DNA from: Streptomyces sp. Tue 6430
Lineage (GTDB): Bacteria; Actinomycetota; Actinomycetes; Streptomycetales; Streptomycetaceae
Length of the DNA stretch: 64,000 nt
NCBI GenBank assembly: GCA_021568835.1
Contig: JAKGSH010000001.1
Location: forward strand, 558,001 to 622,000
Direction of reading: 5' to 3'
A program made the position numbers and the translations under genes. Below are positions 10,179-19,160 of the stretch, in pieces; position 1 is the first letter of the stretch, and the number at the start of each line of letters is the position of its first letter. A model generated the notes under the pieces. The model saw nothing but the letters and a program-made list of their open reading frames with translations, did no database searches and had not been told where the DNA came from.

Positions 10179-10660
10179 TCAGCCCCGCGGCTCCCCGTCC
10201 CGCGGGGACGGGCGCGGCCACGGGCGTCCGCCGATGGCCTCGATGCCGTTGTTGAAGCGCCTGAGATACGACGCGAACGCGGTGATGTCGTCCTGCGACC
10301 AGTCCCCCATGACGCGGTCCAGGACCTCGACGATGCCCCGCCGCTCCTCGTCGAGCAGCCGCTCGCCCTCCGCCGTCAGCCGGAACTTGCGGGCCATCCC
10401 GCCCTGCGGATCGGGGATGCGGTCGAGCAGCCCGGCGCGCATCGCCGCGGCGGTCTGCCGGTTCAGGGTGGAGGCGTCCAGGCCGAAGGCGTCGCTCAGC
10501 TCCCCGATCGACATCGGGCCCTGGACCCGGATCCGGCTCAGCAGGATGTAGGCGCTGCGCTCCAGGACGCCGTCCGTGCGGCGGCCCCGCGCCGGCTCAG
10601 GAACGTATGGCGGCTGAGCAGCATCTGCTCGTACTCCACCTCGTGCGTCGGCCTCTGCAT
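10179..10660 (-). CDS. MarR family transcriptional regulator, frameshifted
   Basis: Winged-helix repressor, likely sensing a small molecule and controlling the divergent efflux pump. The HTH region reads GPMSIGELSDAFGLDASTLNR followed by QTAAAMRAGLLDRIPDPQGGMARKF, the recognition helix and wing. The N-terminus MQRPTHEVEYEQMLLSRHTF is in another frame, with a base lost near 10583 in a run of C. ATG at 10660 was chosen because AGGAGG lies 9 bases upstream on this strand. A 20-base palindrome sits between this gene and the MFS gene. Confidence 0.85.
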
Positions 10661-10780
10661 GGCCCGGCCCTCCTGTTCGTGCGGCCGTCCCCGCGATGCG
10701 TCCCGGCGGCGGCCGCTCCATCCTGGCACACCACCGTGCAGGCACCACATCGCATGCAACTGCCACATCACATGGTTGAT

Positions 10781-10800
10781 GCATTCGACATGTACGATGC
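10781..10800. promoter_or_regulatory. Palindromic operator for the MarR/MFS pair
   Basis: GCATTCGACATGTACGATGC is palindromic around a central ACATGT: arms GCAT/ATGC and core ACATGT match, with three unmatched bases on each side. It lies 44 bases before the MFS start and 120 bases before the MarR start, where an autoregulated MarR repressor would bind. Half-related words (CGCATGCAAC, GGTTGATGCAT) occur just upstream. Confidence 0.6.
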
Positions 10801-10844
10801 ACATCCTTCGCCCGGAACCCCTAGAGAAACCGAGGAGTCCACCC

Positions 10845-12296
10845 ATGGACGCCCCCCAGCCCACGGCCCGCGCGGGTGGCGTGGTCGCCACGCTCGCCCT
10901 CGCCGGCATCACGGCCGCGATCATGCAGACGCTGGTCACCCCGCTCATCGCCGAGCTGCCGCAGATCCTCGACACCTCGTCCTCGAACGCGGCCTGGGTC
11001 ATCACGGTCACCCTGCTGGCCGCCGCGGTCTGCGTGCCGGTCGTGGGCCGCCTCGGCGACCTGCTGGGCAAGCGGCGCATGCTCCTGGCGTGCGCCGTAC
11101 CGCTGATCGTGGGCTCGGTGATGTGCGCCCTCGCCTCCGGCGTCGTCATGATGATCATCGGACGCGGGCTCCAGGGCATGGGCATGGGCATGCTGCCCCT
11201 CGGCATCGCCCTGCTCCGCGACGTCCTCCCGCCGGAGAAGCTCAGCTCCTCCATCGCCCTGGTCAGCGCCTCCATGGGCATCGGCGGCGGCCTCGGCCTG
11301 CCCATCGCCGCGGCGATCGCCCAGTACGCGAACTGGCGCGTCCTGTTCTGGGGCTCGGCCGGCATGGCCGTCGCCGTCACCCTGCTCATCTGGTTCCTGA
11401 TCCCCGACGTGCCCGCCGCCGCCAAGGGGCAGCGCTTCGACCTGCCCGGCGCGCTCGGTCTCGGCACCGGCCTGGTCGCCCTGCTGCTCGCGGTCTCCAA
11501 GGGTGCCGACTGGGGCTGGGGCTCGGCCGTCACGCTCGGCCTGTTCGCCGCCGCCGCCGTGGTCCTCGTGGCCTGGGGATTCTGGGAGACGCGCACCACC
11601 GACCCGCTGACCGACCTGCGCACCACCGCCCGCCCGCGGGTGCTGCTCACCAACCTCGCGTCCGTCTTCGTCGGCTTCGCGATGTACGCGAGCATGCTCG
11701 TGATGCCGCAGCTCCTCCAGTTCCCGGAGGCCACCGGCTACGGCCTCGGCCAGTCCATGCTCGCGACCGGCCTGTGGATGGCCCCCGGCGGCATCATGAT
11801 GATGTTCGTCTCCCCGCTCGGCGGGAAGCTCACCAACGCCCGCGGCCCGAAGTTCACGCTCGTCTGCGGCGCGCTGGTCATCGCCGCCGGCTACGGCCTG
11901 TCCATGGCGCTGATGGGCTCCGCCTGGGGCCTGATGGTGGTCGGCATCGTCATCAACAGCGGCGTCGGCCTCGCCTACGGCGCGATGCCCGCCCTCATCA
12001 TGAGTTCGGTCCCGCTGTCGGAGACCGCCGCCGCCAACGGCTTCAACACCCTCATGCGGTCGCTCGGCACCTCGGTCGGCGCCGCCGTCATCGGGGTGAT
12101 CCTGGCCCAGATGACGACCACCATGGGCGGCTACACCCTCGCCTCCGAGGACGGCTTCCGCACCGCGCTCCTCGTCGGCGGCGCCCTCGCCCTGGTCTCC
12201 GCGGCCATCGCGTCCGTCATCCCCGCCGCCCGCCCGGCCGACTCCGACGCGGAGGAGATCCGGCAGGCCCCCGAGCCCGAGCGGGCCGAGGTCTGA
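10845..12296 (+). CDS. MFS drug-efflux transporter (EmrB/QacA, DHA2 type)
   Basis: Proton-driven efflux pump of the inner membrane, 483 residues with about 14 hydrophobic segments. Family motifs are AAVCVPVVGRLGDLLGKRRML (loop 2-3, motif A) and GRGLQGMGMGMLPL with the following RDVLPPEK. Motif C-like glycine/proline text is MGIGGGLGLPIAAAIAQY, and QMTTTMGGYTLASEDGFR is the usual late loop. ATG at 10845 is preceded by GAGGAG. It is divergent from a MarR gene with a shared palindromic operator, so drug-inducible expression is likely. A perfect terminator follows at the stop codon. Intact. Confidence 0.92.
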   Translation: MDAPQPTARAGGVVATLALAGITAAIMQTLVTPLIAELPQILDTSSSNAAWVITVTLLAAAVCVPVVGRLGDLLGKRRMLLACAVPLIVGSVMCALASGVVMMIIGRGLQGMGMGMLPLGIALLRDVLPPEKLSSSIALVSASMGIGGGLGLPIAAAIAQYANWRVLFWGSAGMAVAVTLLIWFLIPDVPAAAKGQRFDLPGALGLGTGLVALLLAVSKGADWGWGSAVTLGLFAAAAVVLVAWGFWETRTTDPLTDLRTTARPRVLLTNLASVFVGFAMYASMLVMPQLLQFPEATGYGLGQSMLATGLWMAPGGIMMMFVSPLGGKLTNARGPKFTLVCGALVIAAGYGLSMALMGSAWGLMVVGIVINSGVGLAYGAMPALIMSSVPLSETAAANGFNTLMRSLGTSVGAAVIGVILAQMTTTMGGYTLASEDGFRTALLVGGALALVSAAIASVIPAARPADSDAEEIRQAPEPERAEV

Positions 12297-12329
12297 GGCC
12301 TGTCCGGCACGATCCGCCGGACAGGCCTC
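12295..12329 (+). terminator. Terminator of the MFS gene
   Basis: Perfect 14-base stem GAGGCCTGTCCGGC / GCCGGACAGGCCTC with a 7-base loop, overlapping the TGA stop codon. No U-run follows, as usual for Streptomyces terminators. Confidence 0.8.
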
Positions 12330-12589
12330 AAGGCATCATGGCCTCAAGGCCTCATGGCCCCAAGGTCCCAAGGTCCCAAGCAAGGCCTCTCGGACGCGAG
12401 TCCGGACAGGGTGCGGGGCCGCCGTCCCCCCTCGCGCGCCCGCGCACCCGCCGGAGGGCTCACCGGACCGCGGTCCCCGCCGTGGTCCCCGCCGCGGTCC
12501 CCGTCGGCCGGGCTCGGGCCCGTCGGCCGGACCCGGAATCCGACGGCGCCGCCCGGGCGGCCGATCGCGGCGCGGGGGAGGCGGGCCCG
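12330..12589. other. Intergenic, short degenerate repeats
   Basis: 260 bases between convergent genes. 12330-12390 is built of repeated words (GGCATCATGGCCTCAA, GGCCTCATGGCCCCAA, GGTCCCAA twice). The rest is pure GC-rich sequence with repeated GCGGTCCCCG words. No gene evident. Confidence 0.45.
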
Positions 12590-13561
12590 CTACCGCCGGG
12601 GGGCCGCGTCCGCGCGCATCAGCACGCAGTCGAACTCGATCACCCGGCCGGTGGCCGCCTCGCGGGTCACCGGGTACATGCCCGTGATGCCGAACCCGGC
12701 CGCCTCGTACGTCGCGACGGCCTCGCCCATGCCCGGGCTGCCCTCGTACAGCCGCAGCACCGCGACCTCGGACTGCATGCCGACGAACTCCCCGACCCGC
12801 TTCCCGGCCCCGGCGAACACCTCCAGGTCGTAGCCCTGGGTGTCCATCTTCAGGTAGGGGCGCGGATCTGCCAGGCCGTCCAGCGCCTCGTCCATGACCT
12901 CGTCGAGCCGGCGGACGCGGATCTCCTCGGTGTCGGACGTGTGGAACCGGCTGTACCGGTCCTTGCCGTAGTCGCTGGGCCCCAGCAGGGAGTTCATGGT
13001 CTTCCAGCCGGTGTGGATCTCGGCGGTCGTCTCCGTACGGCCCAGTCCGCACCGGTACACGTGCCAGTCGGGGTCCTGCGCCGCGGCCTTCTCCAGCTCG
13101 GCGAACGCCTTCGAGGTGGGTTCGAACGACACGATCCGCCCGGTGTAGCCGAGCCGGCGCAGCCGGCGGGCGTACTGGCCACTGTTGGCGCCGACGTCGA
13201 AGACGCAGTTCGCGTCGTACAGGGCGAGCATGGCGGCGACGTGCTGGGCGCACAGGTACTCGGCCGCCGCGAGTTGCAGCCCGCGTTCGTCGTGCCGGGC
13301 CGCTCCGTCCATGAGCAGCAGCGCGCCGGTCCCGCCGAGCCGGACGGCACGGGCGTCCGCGTCCGCGTGGTCGCCGGCACCGCCCTTCGCCCGCCTGACG
13401 ACCCACGTGCCCTTGTCGGCACCGGTGACCGTCAGTGGGATGGCGGACCGGGACACCAGCGCCGTCCCCGGGGCGATGTCGGTCACCTGGACGCCGATCC
13501 GGGGCATCAGCCGCAGAAGTCGTCGATAAAAGGTCTGCATCCCGCCAGCCCTATCAGACAT
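12590..13561 (-). CDS. FkbM family methyltransferase
   Basis: SAM-dependent O-methyltransferase of the FkbM family. The glycine motif is NCVFDVGANSGQYARRLR near residue 125, followed by GRIVSFEPTSKAF (acidic motif II) and PYLKMDTQGYDLEVFAGAG, the FkbM hallmark. The C-terminus RVIEFDCVLMR closes the domain. An extra N-terminal 100 residues precede it. Start is uncertain: ATG at 13561 (MSDRAGGMQTF) or at 13540 (MQTFYRRLLRLMP); neither has an ideal ribosome site. It stands alone, not within a biosynthetic cluster, so the acceptor (sugar or polysaccharide) is unknown. Confidence 0.82.
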   Translation of the reverse strand: MSDRAGGMQTFYRRLLRLMPRIGVQVTDIAPGTALVSRSAIPLTVTGADKGTWVVRRAKGGAGDHADADARAVRLGGTGALLLMDGAARHDERGLQLAAAEYLCAQHVAAMLALYDANCVFDVGANSGQYARRLRRLGYTGRIVSFEPTSKAFAELEKAAAQDPDWHVYRCGLGRTETTAEIHTGWKTMNSLLGPSDYGKDRYSRFHTSDTEEIRVRRLDEVMDEALDGLADPRPYLKMDTQGYDLEVFAGAGKRVGEFVGMQSEVAVLRLYEGSPGMGEAVATYEAAGFGITGMYPVTREAATGRVIEFDCVLMRADAAPRR

Positions 13562-13728
13562 GACCGGGTGCGGGCCTCCCGTCGGACGACATTCGCCCTC
13601 GCGGTTCACCACCTTCTCACGCGCGGCGTGTCCGGGGGTCTTTCCCCGGCTGCGGGAGGTCTCCGGCGCCTGGCGTCGTCACGGTGCGTCGTCACGGTCG
13701 CTGAGGACGTCGGAGAACGGAGACGGAC

Positions 13729-13823
13729 ATGCGTGCCGGTGCGCACATCGATCAGTTCGGCGTCCCGGCGGTCGAACGGCCGGCGGAACCGGACCGAGCG
13801 ACCGGGGGCGCACGCGCCGGACA
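13729..13823 (+). pseudogene. Possible N-terminal remnant of a zinc-type oxidoreductase
   Basis: After GGAGACGGAC an ATG opens MRAGAHIDQFGVPAVERPAEP. Quinone oxidoreductase / zinc alcohol dehydrogenases commonly begin MRAxxIDQFGGPEVLxxxEVP, so this looks like a degraded copy of such an N-terminus. It runs straight into a strong hairpin at 13824, and no remaining domain follows. It could also be chance. The rest of 13562-14005 shows no gene. Confidence 0.35.
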
Positions 13824-13864
13824 CAGCCGGAAGGGGCCCGGAGACTCCGGGCCCCTTCCGGCTG
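13824..13864. terminator. Strong bidirectional terminator
   Basis: Perfect 19-base stem CAGCCGGAAGGGGCCCGGA / TCCGGGCCCCTTCCGGCTG with a 3-base loop. It lies downstream of the FMN reductase gene (minus strand) and could end its transcript as well as any rightward one. Confidence 0.75.
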
Positions 13865-14005
13865 CTGCGCCGGTCGTCGGTGCCGCCGCGACGGACGCGC
13901 GGTGCCGCCGCGACGGACGGTCGGACGCCGAGGCGGCCTGACGGTCGTGCGGCCGGACCGTCAGAGGGTCGGACGGACGGAGGGGCAGGCGGGCGGTCCG
14001 TGCGG

Positions 14006-14569
14006 TCAGGCGGCGACGGTCTCGCCCGCGTGGCCGTGCAGACGGGCCACGACCTCGGTCAGCTGCGCGGCGACCTCGGCGTCGTCGACCGGGTGGGTCT
14101 CGGCGAAGCGGGTCAGGGAGCCGGGGATGGAGAGCTTGAGGTCCTCGATCACCCTGCCGCCGGCGATGCCCACGGCCTTGCGGGCCTCGTCCTGCGCCCA
14201 CACGCCGCCGAACTGGCCGAACGCGGTGCCGACGACGGCGACCGGCTTGCCGCCGAAGGCGCCGGCGCCGTACGGGCGGGACAGCCAGTCGATGGCGTTC
14301 TTCAGGACGGCGGGGATGGTGCCGTTGTACTCGGGCGAGAACAGCAGGAAGGCGTCGGCGGCCTGAGCGGCCTCACGCAGCCTGGCGGCGGCGGCCGGGA
14401 CACTGCCCTCGACGTCGAGGTCCTCGTTGTAGAACGGGATGTCGGCCAGGCCTTCGTACAGGTCGACCTGCGCACCCTCCGGAGCGACCTTGACGGCCGC
14501 CTCGGCGAGCTGGCGGTTGGTGGAACCGGCGCGGAGGCTGCCGACGAGCGCGAGGATGCGGACAGACAT
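14006..14569 (-). CDS. NADPH-dependent FMN reductase family protein
   Basis: Flavodoxin-like quinone/FMN reductase of 187 residues. The FMN phosphate loop reads LVGSLRAGSTNRQLA at residues 8-22, and the FSPEYNGTIPAVLKNAIDW stretch near residue 78 is the family signature. GKPVAVVGTAFGQFGGVW is a later flavin-contact loop. ATG at 14569 follows GGGAG. It is divergent from a TetR repressor gene with two matching palindromes between them, so the reductase is probably induced when the TetR ligand, perhaps a quinone or other electrophile, is present. Intact. Confidence 0.9.
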   Translation of the reverse strand: MSVRILALVGSLRAGSTNRQLAEAAVKVAPEGAQVDLYEGLADIPFYNEDLDVEGSVPAAAARLREAAQAADAFLLFSPEYNGTIPAVLKNAIDWLSRPYGAGAFGGKPVAVVGTAFGQFGGVWAQDEARKAVGIAGGRVIEDLKLSIPGSLTRFAETHPVDDAEVAAQLTEVVARLHGHAGETVAA

Positions 14570-14608
14570 GGATGACTCCCAGGAGGCGGAAACAGTGCGG
14601 TGACAATC

Positions 14609-14658
14609 CGGACCGAGGTCCGTTTACAAGTTCTAACACTCCAACCGGACCGCGGTCC
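14609..14658. promoter_or_regulatory. Two TetR-type operators GGACC-NN-GGTCC
   Basis: CGGACCGAGGTCCG at 14609-14622 and GGACCGCGGTCC at 14647-14658 are two copies of the same palindrome, 37 bases apart centre to centre, in the divergent gap. One lies near each start codon. Duplicate palindromes between a TetR gene and a divergent reductase are the usual arrangement for autoregulation plus target control. Confidence 0.75.
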
Positions 14659-14688
14659 AGTTTCTTCCCGGTGCTTTACGCTGAGTTC

Positions 14689-15401
14689 ATGTCCGCCGCC
14701 CTGCCTCCCTTCCCCGGACCCGGGACGCCCCTCGGCGAACCCGAGCTGCTGCAGCTCGGAACGGCCGGGGACGAGCCCTGCCTGCGTGCCGACGCGGCCC
14801 GCAACCGCGCCCGACTGCTGGACGCCGCCGCCCGGCTGGTCGCCGCGCACGGCGCGGCCGGGGTCACGATGGAGGCGGTGGCCGCCGCGGCGAACGTCGG
14901 CAAAGGGACGGTCTTCCGCCGCTTCGGCGACCGCACCGGCCTGCTGACGGCGCTGCTCGACCACTCCGAGCGGAAGTTCCAGGCGGCCTTCCTCGGCGGG
15001 CCCCGCCGCTCGGGCCCGGCGCCGCGCCGGTGGAGCGGCTGCGGGCGTTCGGGGTCGCCTACCTGCGGCGCGCGATCGACGAGCTGGACCTGCTGCTGGC
15101 GGCCGAACCCGGCCCGGACCGCCGTTTCACCGGCCCCGTCCACCGGCTGTACCACGGTCACCTCGCGCTGCTGCTGCGGCAGGCGGCACCGGACGCCGAC
15201 CCGGACCTGCTGGCCCACACCCTGCTCGGCTACCTCAACCCGCCCCTGATCCACCACCTGGTCCGCCAGAGCGCGACTCCGCCGGCCCGTCTGGAAACCG
15301 GCTGGACCGACCTGGTGGACCGGATCACGGGTGCCCGCGGCGGGACGGCGGACGAGGAGCGTGACGTCAACCGGCGGACGACCGGGCCCTGTCCGGCGTG
15401 A
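14689..15401 (+). CDS. TetR family transcriptional regulator, frameshifted
   Basis: Ligand-responsive repressor. The HTH reads RLVAAHGAAGVTMEAVAAAA then VGKGTVFRRFGDRTGLLTALL, typical TetR. An unusually long 35-residue N-terminal extension (LPPFPGPGTPLGEPELLQL) precedes the HTH. The ligand domain continues in another frame (VERLRAFGVAYLRRAIDELDL to LGYLNPPLIHHLVRQ) after a base loss near 15015 in a G/C run. Divergent from the FMN reductase, its probable target. Ends in a hairpin terminator at 15385-15415. Confidence 0.85.
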
Positions 15402-15415
15402 TCCGCCGGGCAGGG
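15385..15415 (+). terminator. Terminator of the TetR gene
   Basis: GGCCCTGTCCGGC / GCCGGGCAGGGCC stem with one G-T pair and a short loop, overlapping the TGA at 15399. It is similar in sequence to the MFS terminator at 12295-12329. It is followed by TAAAAT. Confidence 0.65.
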
Positions 15416-15579
15416 CCTAAAATGTCGCACGCTCAATCAGACGGGGACGCGTCCGGCGCCGGCGCGGCTCGCCCGGCCGTCCCGGAGCCCGCGTCCCGCC
15501 ACGCTGCCGCCCGACGGCGGCGCACCACACGGGACCTGCGCCCCGGCAGGTCCCGCGGGTCACTGATCGGAGAGCCGTC

Positions 15580-17015
15580 ATGCCGTTGCTCGACCCGTCG
15601 CCCGGCAGTCCCGCAGCCTGTCCGGCCCCGTGCATCCCGTCACCGAGCCCGCCACCGGCGACACGCTCGGCACGGTGGTGCTGGCCGGCGCGCAGGACGT
15701 GGCCCCGGCCGTGCGGACCGCCCTCGCCGCCCGGACCGAGTGGGCCCGCGCCCCCCACTTCGTCCGCGCCGCGGTGCTGCGCAAGGCCGGTGACCTGTTC
15801 GCCGCGCACGCGGACGAACTGCGCGAGTGGCTCGTGCGCGAGTCCGGTTCCGTCCCCGGCAAGGCCGACTTCGAGCTGCACGTCGCCGCCCAGGAGTGCT
15901 ACGAGGCCGCCGCCCTCGCCTCCCGCCCGGCCGGCCAGGTCCTGCCCAGCGAGGCGCCCCGGCTGTCGTACACCCGCCGCGTCCCCGTGGGCGTCGTCGG
16001 CGTGATCTCCCCGTTCAACGCCCCGCTGATCCTGTCCATCCGCTCGGTCGCGCCGGCCCTGGCGCTCGGCAACGCGGTCGTGCTGAAGCCGGACCCGCGC
16101 ACGGCGGTCTGCGGCGGGCTCTCCCTGGCCGCGGTCTTCGCCGAGGCCGGTCTCCCCGAAGGGCTGCTGCACGTCCTGCCGGGCGGCGCCGGGACGGGCG
16201 CGGCCCTCGTCGCCGACCCGCACGTCCCGGTGATCTCCTTCACCGGTTCCACCGCGGCGGGCCGGGCGGTCGGCGAGGCCGCCGGCCGGCACCTCAAGCG
16301 CGCCCACCTGGAACTCGGCGGGAACTCCGCCCTGATCGTCCTGGAGGACGCCGACCTCGACGCGGTGATCTCCACGGCCGCCTGGGGTTCCTTCTTCCAC
16401 CAGGGCCAGATCTGCATGACCACCGGCCGCCACCTCGTGCACGCCTCGCTCTACGAGGAGTACGTGGAGCGGCTGGTGGCGAAGGCCGACGCCCTGGCCG
16501 TGGGCGACCCGCACCGCGCGCAGGTCCACCTCGGCCCGCTCATCGACGTCGGTCAGCTCGGCAAGGTGCACACGCTGGTGGAGGCGAGCACGGCGGCCGG
16601 CGCGAAGCTGGTGGCCGGAGGCACGCACGAGGACCTGTTCTACCGCCCGACCGTCCTGGCGGGCGTCGACGACCGCACCCCCGCCTACACGGAGGAGGTC
16701 TTCGGACCGGTCGCCCCGGTCCGCGCCTTCAGCACCCCGGACGAGGCCGCCGCGCTGGCCGGGGCGAGCTCGTACGGCCTGTCCCTGGGGATCGTCACCC
16801 GCGACCCGGCCCGCGGTCTCGAGCTGGCCGAGCGCATCCCGACCGGCATCGTGCACATCAACGACCAGACGGTCAACGACGAGGCCGTGGCCCCGTTCGG
16901 CGGGGTCGCCGCCTCCGGCACCGGCGCCCGCTTCGGCGGCGAGGCCAACCTGGAGGCCTTCACCGACGTGCGCTGGACGACGGTGCGCGGGGACGTGGCG
17001 CCGTACCCCTTCTGA
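15580..17015 (+). CDS. Aldehyde dehydrogenase (benzaldehyde/vanillin type), frameshifted near start
   Basis: NAD(P)-dependent oxidation of an aldehyde, probably aromatic, to its acid. Family landmarks are VISPFNAPLILSIRSVAPAL, SFTGSTAAGRAVGEAA, the general-base glutamate in HLELGGNSALIV and the catalytic cysteine in GQICMTTGRH. The later EEVFGPVAPV and NDQTVNDEAVAPFGG are also there. About 478 residues. The first codons MPLLDPS at 15580 are out of frame with VHPVTEPATGDTLG because of a missing base near 15605. An internal GTG at 15630 would skip the first strand. No operon partner. Confidence 0.88.
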
Positions 17016-17075
17016 AACCGGCCGCCCGCGCGCTCGACGGGACCGGGCCGTACGCGTCGTTCGCCCGGGCCGCAG

Positions 17076-17117
17076 GTGTGCCGGACCGGGCCGTACGTGT
17101 GCCGGACCGGGCCGTAC
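17076..17117. repeat. Two tandem 21-base units
   Basis: GTGTGCCGGACCGGGCCGTAC twice in perfect tandem (the two units share all 21 positions), with a related GACCGGGCCGTACG at 17041. It fills the gap between the convergent aldehyde dehydrogenase and thioredoxin genes. Confidence 0.7.
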
Positions 17118-17150
17118 GTCTTCAGGGGCGGGGGAGGGGAGGGCCGGAGG

Positions 17151-17528
<378 letters not shown>

Positions 17529-17671
17529 GACGTGATTCCCTCTTCCCGGTGCTTCCTGCCGGGTTCTCCCGGCAGGGGGTGAAGCCGTCCGCGTCAACAC
17601 GGCCGGCCGGTCGCGTATTCCGCGTGCCTACCCGTGTGGTCACCCGGCACACCACCCACCAGACTGACCCC

Positions 17672-19090
17672 ATGACGGAAACGGAAACCATCGCGTACGA
17701 CGTCGTGGTGCTCGGGGCCGGGCCCGTGGGGGAGAACGTGGCCGACCGCACCCGCGCGGCCGGCCTCACCACCGCGGTCGTGGAGAGCGAACTGGTCGGC
17801 GGCGAGTGTTCCTACTGGGCGTGCATGCCCAGCAAGGCCCTGCTGCGCCCGGTCATCGCCCAGGCCGACGCCCGGCGCCTGCCCGGTCTGCGCCAGGCGG
17901 TGCAGGGCCCCCTCGACGCGGCCGCGGTCCTCGCCCACCGCGACTACTACACCTCCGACTGGAAGGACGACGGCCAGGTCGGCTGGCTGGACGGCATCGG
18001 CGCCGACCTCCACCGCGGCCACGGCCGCCTGACCGGCCCGCGCACGGTGGCGGTCGGCGACAAGATCCTGACCGCCCGGCACGCCGTCGCCGTGTGCACC
18101 GGCACCCGGGCCGTCCTGCCCGACCTGCCCGGCCTGGCCGAGGTCGGGCCGTGGACCAGCCGTGAGGCGACGAGCGCCCGGTCCGTGCCCGGTCGCCTGG
18201 TGGTGGTCGGCGGCGGTGTGGTCGCCACCGAGATGGCCACCGCCTGGCAGGCCCTCGGCTCCCGGGTCACTCTCCTGGTGCGCGGCAAGGGACTGCTGAA
18301 CCGCATGGAGCCGTTCGCCGGCGAACTGGTCGCCGAGGCGCTCACCGCGGCCGGCGTCGACGTGCGGACCGGCACCTCGGTGGAGTCGGTGACCCGTGAC
18401 GACGGCACGGTCGTGGTCGTCACCGACGCCGGCGACCGGATCGAGGCCGACGAGATCCTCTTCGCCACCGGCCGCGCCCCGCGCACCGACGACATCGGCC
18501 TCGACACCGTCGGCCTGGAGCCGGGTTCGTGGCTGCCGGTCGACGACAGCCTGCGCGTCACCGGCCACGACTGGCTCTACGCGGTCGGCGACGTCAACCA
18601 CCGTGCCCTGCTCACCCATCAGGGCAAGTACCAGGCCCGTATCGCCGGTGCCGCGATCGCCGCCCGCGCCTCGGGGGAGACGGACCTGGACTCCGGTCCG
18701 TGGGGCGCCCACGCGGCCACCGCCGACCACGCCGCCGTCCCGCAGGTCGTCTTCACCGACCCGGAGGCCGCCGCGGTCGGCCTCTCCCTCGCGGAGGCGG
18801 AACAGGCCGGGCACCGGGTCCGCGCCGTCGACGTCGACCTCTCCTCGGTCGCCGGGGCGGGCCTGTACGGCGAGGGCTACCAGGGCCGCGCCCGCATGGT
18901 CGTCGACCTGGAGAACGAGACCCTGCTCGGTGTCACCTTCGTCGGCCCCGGCGTCGGCGAACTGATTCACTCGGCGACGGTCGCCGTCGTCGGCCGGGTC
19001 CCCGTGGCCCGCCTCTGGCATGCCGTACCGTCCTACCCGACGATCAGTGAGGTGTGGCTGCGCCTGTTGGAGGCGTTCCGCGACAACTGA
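17672..19090 (+). CDS. FAD-dependent pyridine nucleotide-disulfide oxidoreductase
   Basis: Class I flavoprotein disulfide reductase of 472 residues, related to dihydrolipoamide dehydrogenase and mercuric reductase. Order: FAD Rossmann VVLGAGPVGENVADRTRA, redox-active pair ECSYWACMPSKALLRP with the two cysteines five residues apart, NAD domain VVVGGGVVATEMATAW, second FAD motif WLYAVGDVN, dimerisation domain VVFTDPEAAAVG. The four residues between the cysteines (SYWA) differ from the LNVG of lipoamide dehydrogenase, so the substrate is not lipoamide by default. Intact. Confidence 0.88.
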   Translation: MTETETIAYDVVVLGAGPVGENVADRTRAAGLTTAVVESELVGGECSYWACMPSKALLRPVIAQADARRLPGLRQAVQGPLDAAAVLAHRDYYTSDWKDDGQVGWLDGIGADLHRGHGRLTGPRTVAVGDKILTARHAVAVCTGTRAVLPDLPGLAEVGPWTSREATSARSVPGRLVVVGGGVVATEMATAWQALGSRVTLLVRGKGLLNRMEPFAGELVAEALTAAGVDVRTGTSVESVTRDDGTVVVVTDAGDRIEADEILFATGRAPRTDDIGLDTVGLEPGSWLPVDDSLRVTGHDWLYAVGDVNHRALLTHQGKYQARIAGAAIAARASGETDLDSGPWGAHAATADHAAVPQVVFTDPEAAAVGLSLAEAEQAGHRVRAVDVDLSSVAGAGLYGEGYQGRARMVVDLENETLLGVTFVGPGVGELIHSATVAVVGRVPVARLWHAVPSYPTISEVWLRLLEAFRDN

Positions 19091-19160
19091 CTTTCCGGTG
19101 CCGGACAGTTGACGGTCCGGTGCGGGACGGCTGACGGTCCGGTCCGGCACCGGCGTCCGG
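19091..19160. terminator. Repeat-rich convergent terminator region
   Basis: GTGCCGGACAGTTGACGGTCCG, GTGCGGGACGGCTGACGGTCCG style direct repeats followed by GTCCGGCAC complementary to GTGCCGGAC. The outer arms can pair to form a long hairpin between the convergent oxidoreductase and deformylase genes. Confidence 0.5.

Noticed and set aside
10607..14575. A 1322-residue open frame on the plus strand
   Set aside because: Arg/His/Pro-rich shadow of the MFS and FkbM genes caused by high GC; no domain-like sequence.
12590..15401. Small biosynthetic gene cluster around the FkbM methyltransferase
   Set aside because: Neighbours are a reductase, a regulator and a pump without any synthase, ligase or precursor peptide.
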